In this document: positions 1-7,160 of the stretch, one piece after another
How the letters are laid out: each line of letters starts with the position of its first letter
Numbering within the stretch: the first letter of the stretch is position 1
Assembly: GCF_020405225.1 (NCBI RefSeq)
Contig: NZ_CP084476.1
Span: forward strand, 1 to 64,000
Source: Natrinema sp. DC36
GTDB taxonomy: Archaea; Halobacteriota; Halobacteria; Halobacteriales; Natrialbaceae
DNA: 64,000 nucleotides
Direction: 5' to 3'
Translations under genes and position numbers: made by a program
Notes under the pieces: generated by a model
Told to the model about the DNA's origin: nothing
Databases searched by the model: none
The model's input: the letters and a program-made list of their open reading frames with translations, nothing else

Positions 1-2
1 GT

Positions 3-839
3 GACGATATCCTTTCCGCTGCGACGTACTGTCCGAAAGGCGGGATTGCAAAGACGACGAGCACCGGTCACATGGGCGTCGCGGCCTATCAGGACCACGG
101 CCTCGAGACTGTCCTCATCGATCTGGCGGGCACGCAGAACGACCTCGCGACACAGTTCGGACTCGCCGAGGAAGTCGCCGACCCGGACGTTCCCGTGTCG
201 ATCGTCTTTAGCGACAAGTGGGAGCTACTTCGGGACAGCGCCGACGGACTCATGGACCGAATGGTCTACGAGACCGAGGAGGGCGTCGACCTCATCCCGG
301 CCGACGACGGACTCGCCGCGGAGGACAATAACCTCGCGAACGTTCCGCGGGAGGATCGATACGACCGACTCGAGGCGTTCGTCAAAGACGAGATCGCACC
401 GCGGTATGATATGGTGCTGTTCGACCTGCCGGGCAAGGAGGACAATATCACGATCAACGGACTCCACGCCGCCGAGAACGTAATCGCACCGCTGAAACCC
501 GGCGCGTTCGAACTCTCCCAACTCGAGAACCTTGAGGGCGAACTCGCGACGGTCGCCGCCGACAAGGACCACGACGCTCAACCGACGTTGCAGCTCGTAT
601 TCGCGACGATGGTCGACCGAACGACAAACCTCTCGAGTGAGTTCGTCGAGCAACTCGAGGCCGACTACCCAGAAATCTCTGGCGCGGGAGTGGCCGAATC
701 CGCGAATATCGCCGACGGACAATCCGACGGCCGAACGCTGTTCGCGTTCGAAGACGACGAACTATACAACACGGGCCGACGCGCTCGAAAGGCGTACCAG
801 GAACTGACCAACGACCTCCTTTCCCGACTTCAACAATGA
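3..839 (+). CDS. parA: ParA-family partition ATPase (5' end cut by window edge)
   Basis: The reading frame is open from the window edge and ends with TGA at 837-839, so the start codon lies upstream. The first visible residues carry the deviant Walker A motif KGGIAKTT at nt 36-59, which defines ParA/MinD-type ATPases. A Walker B-like stretch (DMVLFDLP) follows at about nt 405-430. ParA proteins dimerise on ATP, coat DNA and move plasmid copies apart with a centromere-binding partner. The next gene overlaps it by ATGA and is the likely partner. An ATG at 72 would remove the P-loop, so it is not the start. Confidence 0.9.
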   Translation, partial: DDILSAATYCPKGGIAKTTSTGHMGVAAYQDHGLETVLIDLAGTQNDLATQFGLAEEVADPDVPVSIVFSDKWELLRDSADGLMDRMVYETEEGVDLIPADDGLAAEDNNLANVPREDRYDRLEAFVKDEIAPRYDMVLFDLPGKEDNITINGLHAAENVIAPLKPGAFELSQLENLEGELATVAADKDHDAQPTLQLVFATMVDRTTNLSSEFVEQLEADYPEISGAGVAESANIADGQSDGRTLFAFEDDELYNTGRRARKAYQELTNDLLSRLQQ

Positions 840-1255
840 CCGAGTCCGATATGGACCCTGACGAGATTATCGATCAGCACAAGAACGAAACCGAAGGCGG
901 CCACTCCCAGACAGAGGCGGCCGTCGAAAAAGAAGACACTGACGACGACACACCCTCGCTCGAGGACGCCGTGGCCGACGCCTACGAACAACTCGACGAC
1001 AACGATATCTCGTCGAATCTCACGCTTCGAGACGAGAATCTGGCGGCGCTGTTCCACGGGCTCGAGGACTCGGGCCGACTCGCCGACGTAGGCGAAGCGG
1101 CAGCCGACGAGCTAAATCGCGACGACGAGGACACGGACACGCGGGCGGCCACGCTCCGACTGTTGGTTCGGGTCGGACTGAAAGAAGTCGATGAGAGCGT
1201 AATTCAGGCGGGCAAGGACGGCCGCGACCAATTCCTCGAGTCTGACGAGTTCTGA
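836..1255 (+). CDS. Probable ParA partner, acidic N-tail with helical C-domain
   Basis: The gene overlaps parA by the ATGA arrangement, so the two are translationally coupled. The 139-aa product has a very acidic, probably disordered first 55 residues, followed by a predicted alpha-helical segment (about 60-130) with Arg/Leu-rich helices. No Walker, zinc or ParB-box motif is visible. Its position suggests a centromere-binding adaptor for ParA, but the sequence alone does not show this. Direct repeats follow immediately downstream at 1285-1324 and could be its binding site. Confidence 0.6.
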   Translation: MTESDMDPDEIIDQHKNETEGGHSQTEAAVEKEDTDDDTPSLEDAVADAYEQLDDNDISSNLTLRDENLAALFHGLEDSGRLADVGEAAADELNRDDEDTDTRAATLRLLVRVGLKEVDESVIQAGKDGRDQFLESDEF

Positions 1256-1284
1256 ATCCAGACCACGAATCCGTTTTGCGGCTA

Positions 1285-1324
1285 TTGATACTGCATCTGG
1301 ATACTGGATACAGATATTGGATAC
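1285..1324 (+). repeat. CTGGATAC-type direct repeats, candidate centromere
   Basis: Three copies of (C/T)TGGATAC lie at 1297-1304, 1304-1311 and 1317-1324, preceded by a degenerate TTGATAC at about 1285. They sit directly 3' of the parA operon and 5' of the pilin-like gene. Iterated sites beside par operons often serve as partition sites, so this is a candidate, but it could also be a promoter operator. Confidence 0.4.
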
Positions 1325-1381
1325 ATTGAAGTACCAACAGTCCGAACGCTAATTCGAGCGGCGAAAGCCGCCCGACTCAAA

Positions 1382-1765
1382 ATGGCAACAGACACAGACC
1401 GGGCCGTAGCGCCCATTATCGGCGTCGTATTACTCATCGGACTAACAGTTATCCTCGCGGCCACGATCGCCGCGTTCACGCTCGATATGCAACCCCCGAG
1501 TGCCGACCAGGTACTCGAGACGGACCCACAAACCCAAGACACGCCCGACGTGGCCTTTTCGTTCTCACAGACCCGCGGACTCACGACCATCACCCACGAC
1601 GGGGGCGACGCGCTCGACGCCGACTCGGTGACCATCGAAACCGACGGCGGGTCGCAGGTGTGGGCCGACAGTGGGCGCGTGGACAAAGGCGACTCGCGGA
1701 CGGTCTCGGGGAGTGGGGTTCGGGTGTTGTACGAGGGGGAGGTGTTGGCCGAATCGGGCGCGTAG
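1382..1765 (+). CDS. Archaeal type IV pilin-like protein
   Basis: The 127-aa product begins with a short basic/acidic leader, then RAVAPIIGVVLLIGLTVILA: the class III (prepilin peptidase) signal and hydrophobic N-terminal helix typical of haloarchaeal pilins (archaeal pilin N-domain family). Cleavage would fall just before the hydrophobic helix. The rest (about 45-127) is a small beta-rich acidic headgroup. A pilin on a mobile element may build an adhesion filament or modify the host's pili. It stands alone between the partition genes and a run of zinc-finger genes. Confidence 0.85.
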   Translation: MATDTDRAVAPIIGVVLLIGLTVILAATIAAFTLDMQPPSADQVLETDPQTQDTPDVAFSFSQTRGLTTITHDGGDALDADSVTIETDGGSQVWADSGRVDKGDSRTVSGSGVRVLYEGEVLAESGA

Positions 1766-1814
1766 GGCGGCTGTCGGGGAAACAACTAGTACGAATGAAA
1801 TTGAGATTTTAGAT

Positions 1815-1958
1815 ATGAACGAAACCAAAGCAGACGAGACTGAACGCTGCGAGCGCTGCGAGACACCTATCCCGAATGGCCACCACTCGCTATGCGGTCC
1901 GTGCGGATCGAAGGAGAAACGCGAACAGATGGGACACGGCCCGCAGGGTGAGCGATAA
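1815..1958 (+). CDS. Tiny zinc-finger protein (47 aa)
   Basis: The protein contains two CxxC pairs (CERC near residue 13 and CGPC near residue 28) and a basic-acidic tail, suggesting one structural zinc site. The stop codon is followed directly by the ATG of the next gene. Function is unknown; such proteins are very common in haloarchaeal mobile elements. ATG 1815 was chosen because the coding character begins there. Confidence 0.65.
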   Translation: MNETKADETERCERCETPIPNGHHSLCGPCGSKEKREQMGHGPQGER

Positions 1959-2318
1959 ATGTCCGGTTGTCTACACTCCGAGATAGTCGAAGGTGACGAC
2001 GGCCCTGAATGCGGACAGTGTGGGACGGAGGTTCCGTGCCCAGAAAACACGTCTGAACAGTGTGCTACGTGGGGGTGCGAAGCCGAACCACTCCCACACA
2101 TGGCGTCCTGTTACGAGCACGTCGCACCATACGAGATACCGCCATATGACGAAATAGAGTGTCCAGAGTGTGGGAAAACTGGCGGCCACGGAACGATACA
2201 CGACGATTTGTATTATTGCAAGAACGACGATTGTGGTGCATCGTTCGACCCACGAAGAACGGACTATCTCCGCACACTCCGGTCGGACACCGAACAGTCC
2301 ACTCCGGGGAATCAATGA
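1959..2318 (+). CDS. Multi-zinc-ribbon protein (119 aa)
   Basis: The sequence carries three to four Cys pairs: CGQC near residue 20, several single Cys between 27 and 52, and a clean zinc ribbon CPEC...CKNDDC at about 70-91. It starts at the base after the preceding stop codon and overlaps the next gene by ATGA, so it belongs to a tightly coupled cassette. Nucleic-acid or protein binding is plausible, but no specific role can be assigned. Confidence 0.65.
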   Translation: MSGCLHSEIVEGDDGPECGQCGTEVPCPENTSEQCATWGCEAEPLPHMASCYEHVAPYEIPPYDEIECPECGKTGGHGTIHDDLYYCKNDDCGASFDPRRTDYLRTLRSDTEQSTPGNQ

Positions 2319-2503
2319 CTGCCCCTGAAACAATCCGAGAGGCGTTCAAGTATGATCCTGTGTACTGCACGGAGTGCGAGACGCCGGTTTCGGTGACGAT
2401 CGCCGACGACCCACAACCGTACCGGTGGGAATGCTCGTGCGCGGTCGGCTACCCGACGGCGTCGCTCCCTGACCAGTGGTTCCACCCGGAGATAGACCAA
2501 TGA
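2315..2503 (+). CDS. Small Cys-containing protein (62 aa)
   Basis: The gene overlaps its upstream neighbour by ATGA (2315-2318) and its downstream neighbour the same way (2500-2503). The product has a CTEC pair near residue 19 and a CSC motif near 42, enough for one zinc site. Family and function are not recognised. Confidence 0.6.
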   Translation: MTAPETIREAFKYDPVYCTECETPVSVTIADDPQPYRWECSCAVGYPTASLPDQWFHPEIDQ

Positions 2504-2817
2504 GCGAACTTGACGACCTCAGCAGTCTCGAGACGTTCCAGCGCTTTCAGGTCCTGTCGTACATCCCGCTGCTAATCGGATCGGTGGCCGTAATCGCCGG
2601 GGCGCTGGGTATGTATCGAATCGGTGGGATTCCCGAACTGACCGCTCGAATCACGACCACGCCGACCGACCTCTCGAGTCTGTTCGCGCTGCTGGTACTC
2701 GTGTTGTTCGTCGGCGGACTCCTCCTCTGTGCGGCAGCGATGCTATTCGGGCTCTGGGGGATTCGCGGCGGGACGGAACGACAACGGGCGTGCCTTCGGC
2801 GCGTGATGGACGAATGA
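2500..2817 (+). CDS. Two-helix membrane protein (105 aa)
   Basis: Two hydrophobic helices are visible: about residues 22-42 (PLLIGSVAVIAGALGMY) and 63-88 (FALLVLVLFVGGLLLCAAAM). The short C-terminal tail is basic (RQRACLRRV). It overlaps both neighbours by ATGA. It is the first of three consecutive small membrane proteins, which suggests a membrane-associated complex, but no family is recognised. Confidence 0.65.
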   Translation: MSELDDLSSLETFQRFQVLSYIPLLIGSVAVIAGALGMYRIGGIPELTARITTTPTDLSSLFALLVLVLFVGGLLLCAAAMLFGLWGIRGGTERQRACLRRVMDE

Positions 2818-3098
2818 GCGACCACTCACCGATCTACCGGGCCGCCGTAAGCGGGCTCGAGGCTGCGGCCGGGATAGCCGTCGGAACCACGGCCCTGTTC
2901 GGCTTCGCGTGGGTCGTCTTCCCGCCGGTCGGTCGGTTCATCACACGACCAACAGGCGGTATCGGGACGTATACGCCGTGGTGGGGCCACGGCCTGAAAG
3001 CGGCCGTCCTACTCGCGATGATCGTTGTAACCGTCGCCGCGGCGATCCTCGCGGCGACACTCGTCCGTGCGCTGTTCATCGGTCCCGATACATCCTAA
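2814..3098 (+). CDS. Two-helix membrane protein (94 aa)
   Basis: The start codon overlaps the previous stop (ATGA at 2814-2817). Hydrophobic helices occur at about residues 12-37 and 60-85, separated by a Gly/Trp/Pro loop. The chain ends just after the second helix. Function is unknown; it is encoded with two other small membrane proteins. Confidence 0.65.
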   Translation: MSDHSPIYRAAVSGLEAAAGIAVGTTALFGFAWVVFPPVGRFITRPTGGIGTYTPWWGHGLKAAVLLAMIVVTVAAAILAATLVRALFIGPDTS

Positions 3099-3102
3099 GA
3101 CC

Positions 3103-3363
3103 ATGAAACAACAACCAGAACGACGACCGAACTACTGGAGCAACGACCGAGAAACAGGGACAAGCACGCCGGGCGTACTCGAGTACTACGGCGAGTTCGC
3201 ACTGTCGATCATATTCCGAATCTGGTGGGCCCTTGCCGGACTCGGGGCCGCATACGCGAGTGAACGGCTACTCGGCATCGGGGAACCGACAGTCTCGATA
3301 ATCGGCGTTTCGGTTGCTGCCGTCTCATTGGTTGCGACACTCGAGTACACGCGTCGATTGTAG
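3103..3363 (+). CDS. Small membrane protein (86 aa)
   Basis: ATG 3103 follows the preceding stop by only a few bases. The hydrophilic N-terminus (about 25 residues, Arg/Asn/Gln-rich) precedes a Trp-containing helix (about 32-50) and a second hydrophobic segment (about 60-80). No motif is recognised. It closes the run of small membrane genes before the first copy of the GGCCGACC repeat. Confidence 0.6.
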   Translation: MKQQPERRPNYWSNDRETGTSTPGVLEYYGEFALSIIFRIWWALAGLGAAYASERLLGIGEPTVSIIGVSVAAVSLVATLEYTRRL

Positions 3364-3387
3364 AATCCCTGACCACAACTCTCCTCT

Positions 3388-3410
3388 AAAGGCCGACCCG
3401 CTGGCCGACC
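3388..3410 (+). repeat. GGCCGACCCGCTGGCCGACC repeat, copy 1 of 3
   Basis: The 23-nt unit AAA + GGCCGACCCGCTGGCCGACC is preceded by a pyrimidine-rich CTCTCCTCT shared with copy 3. The GGCC arms can pair. Read leftward it gives a GC-rich hairpin followed by TTT. It lies between the ends of a rightward and a leftward gene, so it may act as a terminator. Confidence 0.6.
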
Positions 3411-3413
3411 GTG

Positions 3414-3569
3414 CTACCACTCGATAACTTCCATACCACCTTCGGGACCGTCGCCGTCGTCACCCTCGTCCTCGAGCGCGTTCGCCATGCGCTTGACTGC
3501 GGAAACGATACCGTAACTGAGCGCACCGCCGATCGCCGTCACGCCAATTCCGAGTACTATCTTTATCAT
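3414..3569 (-). CDS. 51-aa single-helix membrane protein
   Basis: Leftward frame from ATG 3569 to TAG 3414. The product has one hydrophobic, Gly-rich helix (residues 2-25), a basic KR turn, and a very acidic tail (EDEGDDGDG) ending EVIEW. This hydrophobic-basic-acidic pattern is characteristic of real haloarchaeal microproteins and is unlikely in a random frame. It is flanked by repeat copies at 3388 and 3699. Function is unknown. Confidence 0.55.
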   Translation of the reverse strand: MIKIVLGIGVTAIGGALSYGIVSAVKRMANALEDEGDDGDGPEGGMEVIEW

Positions 3570-3698
3570 GCAATTCGACTCGCGGGAGAATCTCTCTTAA
3601 GGGTGGCGGGGGTCCGTATATACCCGCCAGAAACACTCTCGAGACGGCTTGCTATCGCCGAAAGAGCCACCAGAAACCAACTTAGTCGCGCTTAGTCC

Positions 3699-3721
3699 AA
3701 AGGCCGACCCGCTGGCCGACC
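3699..3721 (+). repeat. GGCCGACCCGCTGGCCGACC repeat, copy 2 of 3
   Basis: The same 23-nt sequence as at 3388-3410, here without the pyrimidine tract. It lies directly upstream of the paired operators and promoter of the rightward 3791-4684 operon. Confidence 0.6.
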
Positions 3722-3726
3722 ACCAT

Positions 3727-3774
3727 TGTCTACCCATAGACAGACTTATTAGGGTGGGTGTCTACAGGTAGACA
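3727..3774 (+). promoter_or_regulatory. Promoter with two TGTCTAC-type operators
   Basis: Two inverted repeats, TGTCTACCCATAGACA (3727-3742) and TGTCTACAGGTAGACA (3759-3774), have centres 32 bp apart, about three helical turns. A TATA-like TTATTAGG lies between them at 3746-3753, and the start codon of the next gene is at 3791. A dimeric repressor bound at both sites would occlude the TATA box. The regulator is not identified; the RHH protein at 6309-6518 is one candidate. Confidence 0.7.
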
Positions 3775-3790
3775 TAGAGGGAGAAACACA

Positions 3791-4171
3791 ATGCAGACCC
3801 AACACACATTCACCGTTGAATCGGCGACGAAAACCCACGGCGATTCCGAAAAGGAACTGGACGGCGTTACGTCGTCTCGGTGGACCAAACGCGGCAACGA
3901 CCGACTATACATCAACGGCCTGTTCACGTCTACGACGGACGTGTACGTCAACCTCTCCGAAGACACGGTCACGGTCTCGGGCACGAAGATCCGGGGAACG
4001 GAGGTAGTTCGTGACGGTGATGGACTCACCGTGACGATCAAGCGACCGTCGGGCGAAATCGAAATCCAAATCGGTACTGTTGAATCGACGGGCGACGAGA
4101 CGGCTGAAGACGATTCGGAAGGCGATTCCGACGGTGACGTTGACCTCGAAGAACTCGGTATCGGACTCTAA
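3791..4171 (+). CDS. Small acidic protein, first gene of regulated operon
   Basis: ATG 3791 is preferred over 3758 because 3758 lies inside the operator. The 126-aa product has a beta-rich centre (about 20-85) with alternating hydrophobic residues (VYVNL, TVTVSG, LTVTIK) and an acidic C-terminal tail ending in EELGIGL. It resembles a small beta-barrel or SHS2-type fold in pattern only; no family is recognised. It heads a three-gene unit under the paired operators. Confidence 0.6.
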   Translation: MQTQHTFTVESATKTHGDSEKELDGVTSSRWTKRGNDRLYINGLFTSTTDVYVNLSEDTVTVSGTKIRGTEVVRDGDGLTVTIKRPSGEIEIQIGTVESTGDETAEDDSEGDSDGDVDLEELGIGL

Positions 4172-4175
4172 ACCC

Positions 4176-4442
4176 ATGAAGGAACTTACGTGCAATACGT
4201 GCGGCGAGTCGACGTACCTCCTTGAGCGCGGAGAGACTCAAGTTCGCGAGCTGCCCGACGAGAGGGAAACGCCGATGGACCACCTCGAGCGGACAGGACA
4301 CGACCCACGCCAGCCACCAGAGCGAGAGCGCCGTCAGTGCAACGAGTGTGGAAACGTCTGGTGGTATGAGGGGGACTCGGACCGACCGACGTGCCCGAAT
4401 TGTAAAGGCAAGAACAATGAACCGACTGACTCAGACCAATGA
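4176..4442 (+). CDS. Zinc-ribbon protein (88 aa)
   Basis: A CNTCG pair near residue 5 and a second ribbon CNEC...CPNC at about 54-74 are separated by a charged linker. The gene begins five bases after the previous stop and overlaps the next gene by ATGA. A nucleic-acid binding role is plausible. It has the same layout (charged helix plus CxxC...CxxC) as the protein at 14383-14616. Confidence 0.65.
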   Translation: MKELTCNTCGESTYLLERGETQVRELPDERETPMDHLERTGHDPRQPPERERRQCNECGNVWWYEGDSDRPTCPNCKGKNNEPTDSDQ

Positions 4443-4684
4443 CTGCAATCCCGAGCGAGAACATGGCCCACATCCGTAGTATAGCCCGCGAGATACTCCA
4501 CGAATCCGCGAGACCGGACTTCCGACCGTCGAACCGCTGGTATCACATCGAACTCGACGAATACGAAGACAGATATTCGGACGAGATCGCGTCCGCGTGC
4601 CGAGAGGCTGGGTACAAAGTCTCGACACTCCCGAAAGAGGTGAAGGTCACAAAACCGGGGCTCCATTGGCCCGATGTTGAGTGA
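4439..4684 (+). CDS. Small protein of unknown function (81 aa)
   Basis: Coupled by ATGA to the zinc-ribbon gene upstream. The sequence is helical in the first half (IRSIAREILHES) and ends in a short basic beta-like stretch. There are no Cys residues beyond one at about 54. It is the last gene before repeat copy 3, consistent with transcription ending there. Confidence 0.6.
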   Translation: MTAIPSENMAHIRSIAREILHESARPDFRPSNRWYHIELDEYEDRYSDEIASACREAGYKVSTLPKEVKVTKPGLHWPDVE

Positions 4685-4743
4685 GACAGATAGATACCAC
4701 ACAACGGACGAGTAGAACAACCCCGACCACACCCCTCTCCTCT

Positions 4744-4767
4744 AAAGGGCCGACCCGCTGGCCGACC
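4744..4767 (+). repeat. GGCCGACCCGCTGGCCGACC repeat, copy 3 of 3
   Basis: The same core as at 3388 and 3699 with one extra G. Similarity to copy 1 extends about 20 nt upstream (CCGACCACACCCCTCTCC versus CTGACCACAACTCTCC). It lies between convergent operons, which fits a bidirectional terminator or a recombination scar. Confidence 0.6.
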
Positions 4768-4843
4768 GCGACGCGCGAGCCTCGAGCGCGCCGCTATCCT
4801 GTAGACTGACGGACAGCAAAGAGCTATCGGATATCGCGGGTGG

Positions 4844-4969
4844 TCACCACGGCAGGCGCTCGCGGAGGTCGTCGCGACCGGTGTCTTCGAGCCACGAGAC
4901 CAGCAGGCCGTGGGCGAGCCCGGTCGTGAGACAGAGTGCGAGGATACCGAGCGTCCAGCGGTTACTCAC
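4844..4969 (-). CDS. 41-aa membrane microprotein
   Basis: The GTG start at 4969 overlaps the end of the upstream leftward gene (stop 4962-4964). The product has one hydrophobic helix (about residues 6-25, LGILALCLTTGLAHGLLV) followed by an acidic/basic tail. The overlap with the preceding gene and its composition support coding. It is the last gene of the 7804-to-4844 leftward operon. Confidence 0.5.
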   Translation of the reverse strand: MSNRWTLGILALCLTTGLAHGLLVSWLEDTGRDDLRERLPW

Positions 4970-5396
4970 TGCGACCGACCTCTCGCCGAACGAACTCCGG
5001 CGCATCCTCAATCCGAACCACTCGCGACCGGTAGATATCGTGGGTGTGCCCTTCGACCTCGCCGATCGTGTACTCGAGCACGTCCGCCGAGACGCGTGTG
5101 AGATCCCACCCGCCACTCGGATAGGTGGTCCACCGACAGAACGGACGCTCGTCGGCTTCGGAATCGTAGGCGAGCCACCACTCGCAGTCGGCGGGTATCT
5201 CGAAGTAGACGGCCACCGACGCGGCCTCGAGCGCGAGTCGCCAGTGGGCGGGTTCGATCTCGTCGTTGCGCTTGCGGCCGTCCATCACGGCGACGACCGG
5301 GCGGACCTCCGCACTCGGCGCGAACGGTGTGCCGGAGGATTCGACGAGACGCTGGCGGGCCGTGGTGGGCTTCCGATTGAGGTTCTGGTAGGTCAT
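4962..5396 (-). CDS. Unknown protein with Trp-rich core (144 aa)
   Basis: The protein has a basic N-terminus and a central beta-rich segment with many aromatic residues (ECEWWLAYDS-like region at about 70-95), suggesting a compact domain. It overlaps the upstream gene by a few bases. No catalytic motif is visible and the family is not recognised. Confidence 0.65.
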   Translation of the reverse strand: MTYQNLNRKPTTARQRLVESSGTPFAPSAEVRPVVAVMDGRKRNDEIEPAHWRLALEAASVAVYFEIPADCEWWLAYDSEADERPFCRWTTYPSGGWDLTRVSADVLEYTIGEVEGHTHDIYRSRVVRIEDAPEFVRREVGRSE

Positions 5397-5662
5397 TCGG
5401 AATCACGCTCTTCGGGCCATTGGTGCGTCGATCGCTCCGGGTCGTAGTCGTCCTGGTATTCGAACAGCCCGCTCGCCGCGCCGCCGATGAACCACTGTTC
5501 GAACCCTCGCGCACAATCGGGACAGAGGTCGAGTGTTCCGAAATACCGCGTGTAGATGTGCACACCATCTTCAGGATCGACGAACTGCCACCCGGACGCA
5601 TTTGGCCGGTCCCAGTCTTGTTTCGCACCACACCGGTCACAGATATGCCGTTCTTGTTTCAT
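5393..5662 (-). CDS. Zinc-ribbon protein (89 aa)
   Basis: CDRCG at residues 8-12 and CPDC at about 48-51 form a classic four-Cys zinc ribbon enclosing a WQFVDPEDG segment. The C-terminal 30 residues are acidic. Overlaps both neighbours in the leftward operon. Possibly a protein-protein adaptor; role unknown. Confidence 0.65.
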   Translation of the reverse strand: MKQERHICDRCGAKQDWDRPNASGWQFVDPEDGVHIYTRYFGTLDLCPDCARGFEQWFIGGAASGLFEYQDDYDPERSTHQWPEERDSE

Positions 5663-5841
5663 TCCGACTCACGCTCGAATCCGCTGATAATCGTATACTC
5701 GTAGCCGAACACGTCACGCCGAAACGCGACGGTATCCGGGTTGTACGTCAGTTGCGGGCGGCCGTGGCGATCGTGGTACTTCCAGAGATAGCCCTCGCGG
5801 GACGCCTCGCTTTCAGTGAAATAGTCCTCGAACTCAGGCAT
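5659..5841 (-). CDS. Small unknown protein (60 aa)
   Basis: ATG 5841 was chosen because it lies next to the stop of the upstream HNH gene (5834-5836); a longer frame would intrude into that gene. The product is aromatic-rich (YFTESE, YLWKYHDRHG, YEYTII) and soluble. No family is recognised. Confidence 0.55.
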   Translation of the reverse strand: MPEFEDYFTESEASREGYLWKYHDRHGRPQLTYNPDTVAFRRDVFGYEYTIISGFERESE

Positions 5842-6316
5842 CGTTCTCACCGCCGGCAAATTGCATATCCAGAGACACGTCCTCCGGGTCGCCATCGAAA
5901 TCGTCCATCGTCAGTTGCGCGTTCGAGTAGCCGGCGAACAGCCGCACGCCGCCGGTACCGTCCTCGCGATAGTCCTCCTCTGAAAGTCCTTTCACGCCGT
6001 GACAGCGCTCGCAGAGGCGTTGCAGGTTGTCGGGATCGAACGGGTGGCCGCCTTTCGAGACGGGCACGATATGGTCGATCTCGTAGTCGGTGCCGCCGGT
6101 CCCACACCGGACACACTCGCCGTCGCGGTGGGCGACGTAGCGCCGGAGGAACGACCACGAAAAGAGCTTCTGCACGTTCGTCGCGACCGTCTTGCAGTAC
6201 TCGCTACAGTACTTTCGGAGCGGCGGTTGGACGGCCTCGCCACAGACACGGCACTCGTCGGGGTCGGTCTGTGGGAATAGGTCGCCGATACGGACGAACT
6301 CTTTCCGGTCACCCAT
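5834..6316 (-). CDS. HNH endonuclease
   Basis: The 160-aa product has an N-terminal zinc module (CRVCG...CSEYC), a CVRCG pair, the catalytic core DHIVPVSKGG at about residues 90-99 and the distal NLQRLCERCH. These are the defining HNH residues (D-H, N, C-H) with CxxC zinc support. HNH proteins nick or cut DNA in homing, restriction and packaging. ATG 6316 is favoured over GTG 6325 because GGTGAG sits just upstream as a possible ribosome site. It is encoded in the middle of an operon of small zinc proteins. Confidence 0.9.
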   Translation of the reverse strand: MGDRKEFVRIGDLFPQTDPDECRVCGEAVQPPLRKYCSEYCKTVATNVQKLFSWSFLRRYVAHRDGECVRCGTGGTDYEIDHIVPVSKGGHPFDPDNLQRLCERCHGVKGLSEEDYREDGTGGVRLFAGYSNAQLTMDDFDGDPEDVSLDMQFAGGENDA

Positions 6317-6518
6317 CGTTCTCACCCCGCGTTTCCTCAGACACGAGCTGTGCCAGCGCCGCGCGGATCGCTTCGCTTCGATTCGGGAACTGACCGTCGT
6401 CGACCAGGGCGTCGACGCGCTCGAGTTGGGACTCGGTTTCCCGAAACGTCACCCGGTCCATCGCCTCGCCGGTCGTCTCACGGTCGCGGTGGGTCGTCGC
6501 TTTGTGTTGGGTAGACAT
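6309..6518 (-). CDS. Ribbon-helix-helix (CopG-type) DNA-binding protein
   Basis: After a polar N-terminal tail (about 19 residues), the sequence MDRVTFRETESQLERVDALV...NRSEAIRAALAQLV matches the beta-helix-helix pattern of RHH repressors: a strand with alternating residues, two helices, and a conserved xxRSEAIR turn. RHH dimers bind palindromic operators. It is a candidate regulator of its own operon or of the TGTCTAC sites at 3727-3774. Confidence 0.75.
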   Translation of the reverse strand: MSTQHKATTHRDRETTGEAMDRVTFRETESQLERVDALVDDGQFPNRSEAIRAALAQLVSEETRGENDG

Positions 6519-6519
6519 C

Positions 6520-6756
6520 TTACTCGCCCTCCGATTCCGGCGGCAGGTATCGTTCGGCCCAAATCCGATGCTCGTCACTACAGGACTGGCAGACCCTCGT
6601 TTTCACAGTGACGCCGTCGGTGGTCTCGGCTTTGACGAGGTAGTCGGCCCCGTTCTCACAGTCGTTGTAGGCGCACTCTCCCGTGTCCGTTCTGACGGCG
6701 CTCGTCGGGAGCGGTTCACCGCCTGCTTTCCACCGATCGGTTTCGGACCTACTCAC
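6520..6756 (-). CDS. Zinc-finger protein (78 aa)
   Basis: CAYNDC near residues 28-33 and CQSC near 56-59 enclose a short beta segment (ADYLVKAETTDG). The first 25 residues are polar. It ends one base from the RHH gene start and overlaps the upstream gene. Function unknown. Confidence 0.6.
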   Translation of the reverse strand: MSRSETDRWKAGGEPLPTSAVRTDTGECAYNDCENGADYLVKAETTDGVTVKTRVCQSCSDEHRIWAERYLPPESEGE

Positions 6757-7160
6757 ACAGAACCACTCTCCTCGCTCGCATCGAAGTAGTCGGCCAGCGT
6801 CACTCGCGGATCGGCCGGCACGTCCGCGTCACTCTCGCGGACTGGATTCACGACGTGTTCGACGGGGCCGTACTCCGAATCGTACTCGAGCAACGCCCGT
6901 TCGACGTAGGCCGGGATCTCCTCGAGCGGGCCGACCCGTTCGGCGTATTTCTGAATCTCGCCGTCGCTGTCTTTCCAGAGGACGGTCCGACAGACGACCA
7001 CGGCGGTCTCGTCGTCGATCACTTCGGCCGCCCATTCCTCTCGTGTCGGATTCGGCCACACCTGGAGCACCGGATTCTCGAGTTGCGTGCGCGGGTGCAT
7101 CCAGTGAACCTCGATTTGATCCTGTTCGACGTGCTCGGGGTGGTCGTAGTCGTTACTCAT
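6753..7160 (-). CDS. Unknown acidic protein (135 aa)
   Basis: ATG 7160 overlaps the stop of the upstream gene (7157-7159), so it is chosen over the longer frame. The sequence is acidic and Trp/Tyr-containing with no Cys pairs. A central alpha/beta pattern (AAEVIDDETAVVVCRTVLW) suggests a folded domain. Not recognised. Confidence 0.6.
   Translation of the reverse strand: MSNDYDHPEHVEQDQIEVHWMHPRTQLENPVLQVWPNPTREEWAAEVIDDETAVVVCRTVLWKDSDGEIQKYAERVGPLEEIPAYVERALLEYDSEYGPVEHVVNPVRESDADVPADPRVTLADYFDASEESGSV

Noticed and set aside
3411-3695. Rightward 94-aa frame
   Set aside because: Its composition is that of an antisense shadow; the leftward 51-aa frame in the same place is better, and repeats lie on both sides.
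6309-6756. Toxin-antitoxin pair (RHH plus small protein)
   Set aside because: The neighbours are zinc-finger and HNH proteins, with no recognised toxin fold next to the RHH gene.
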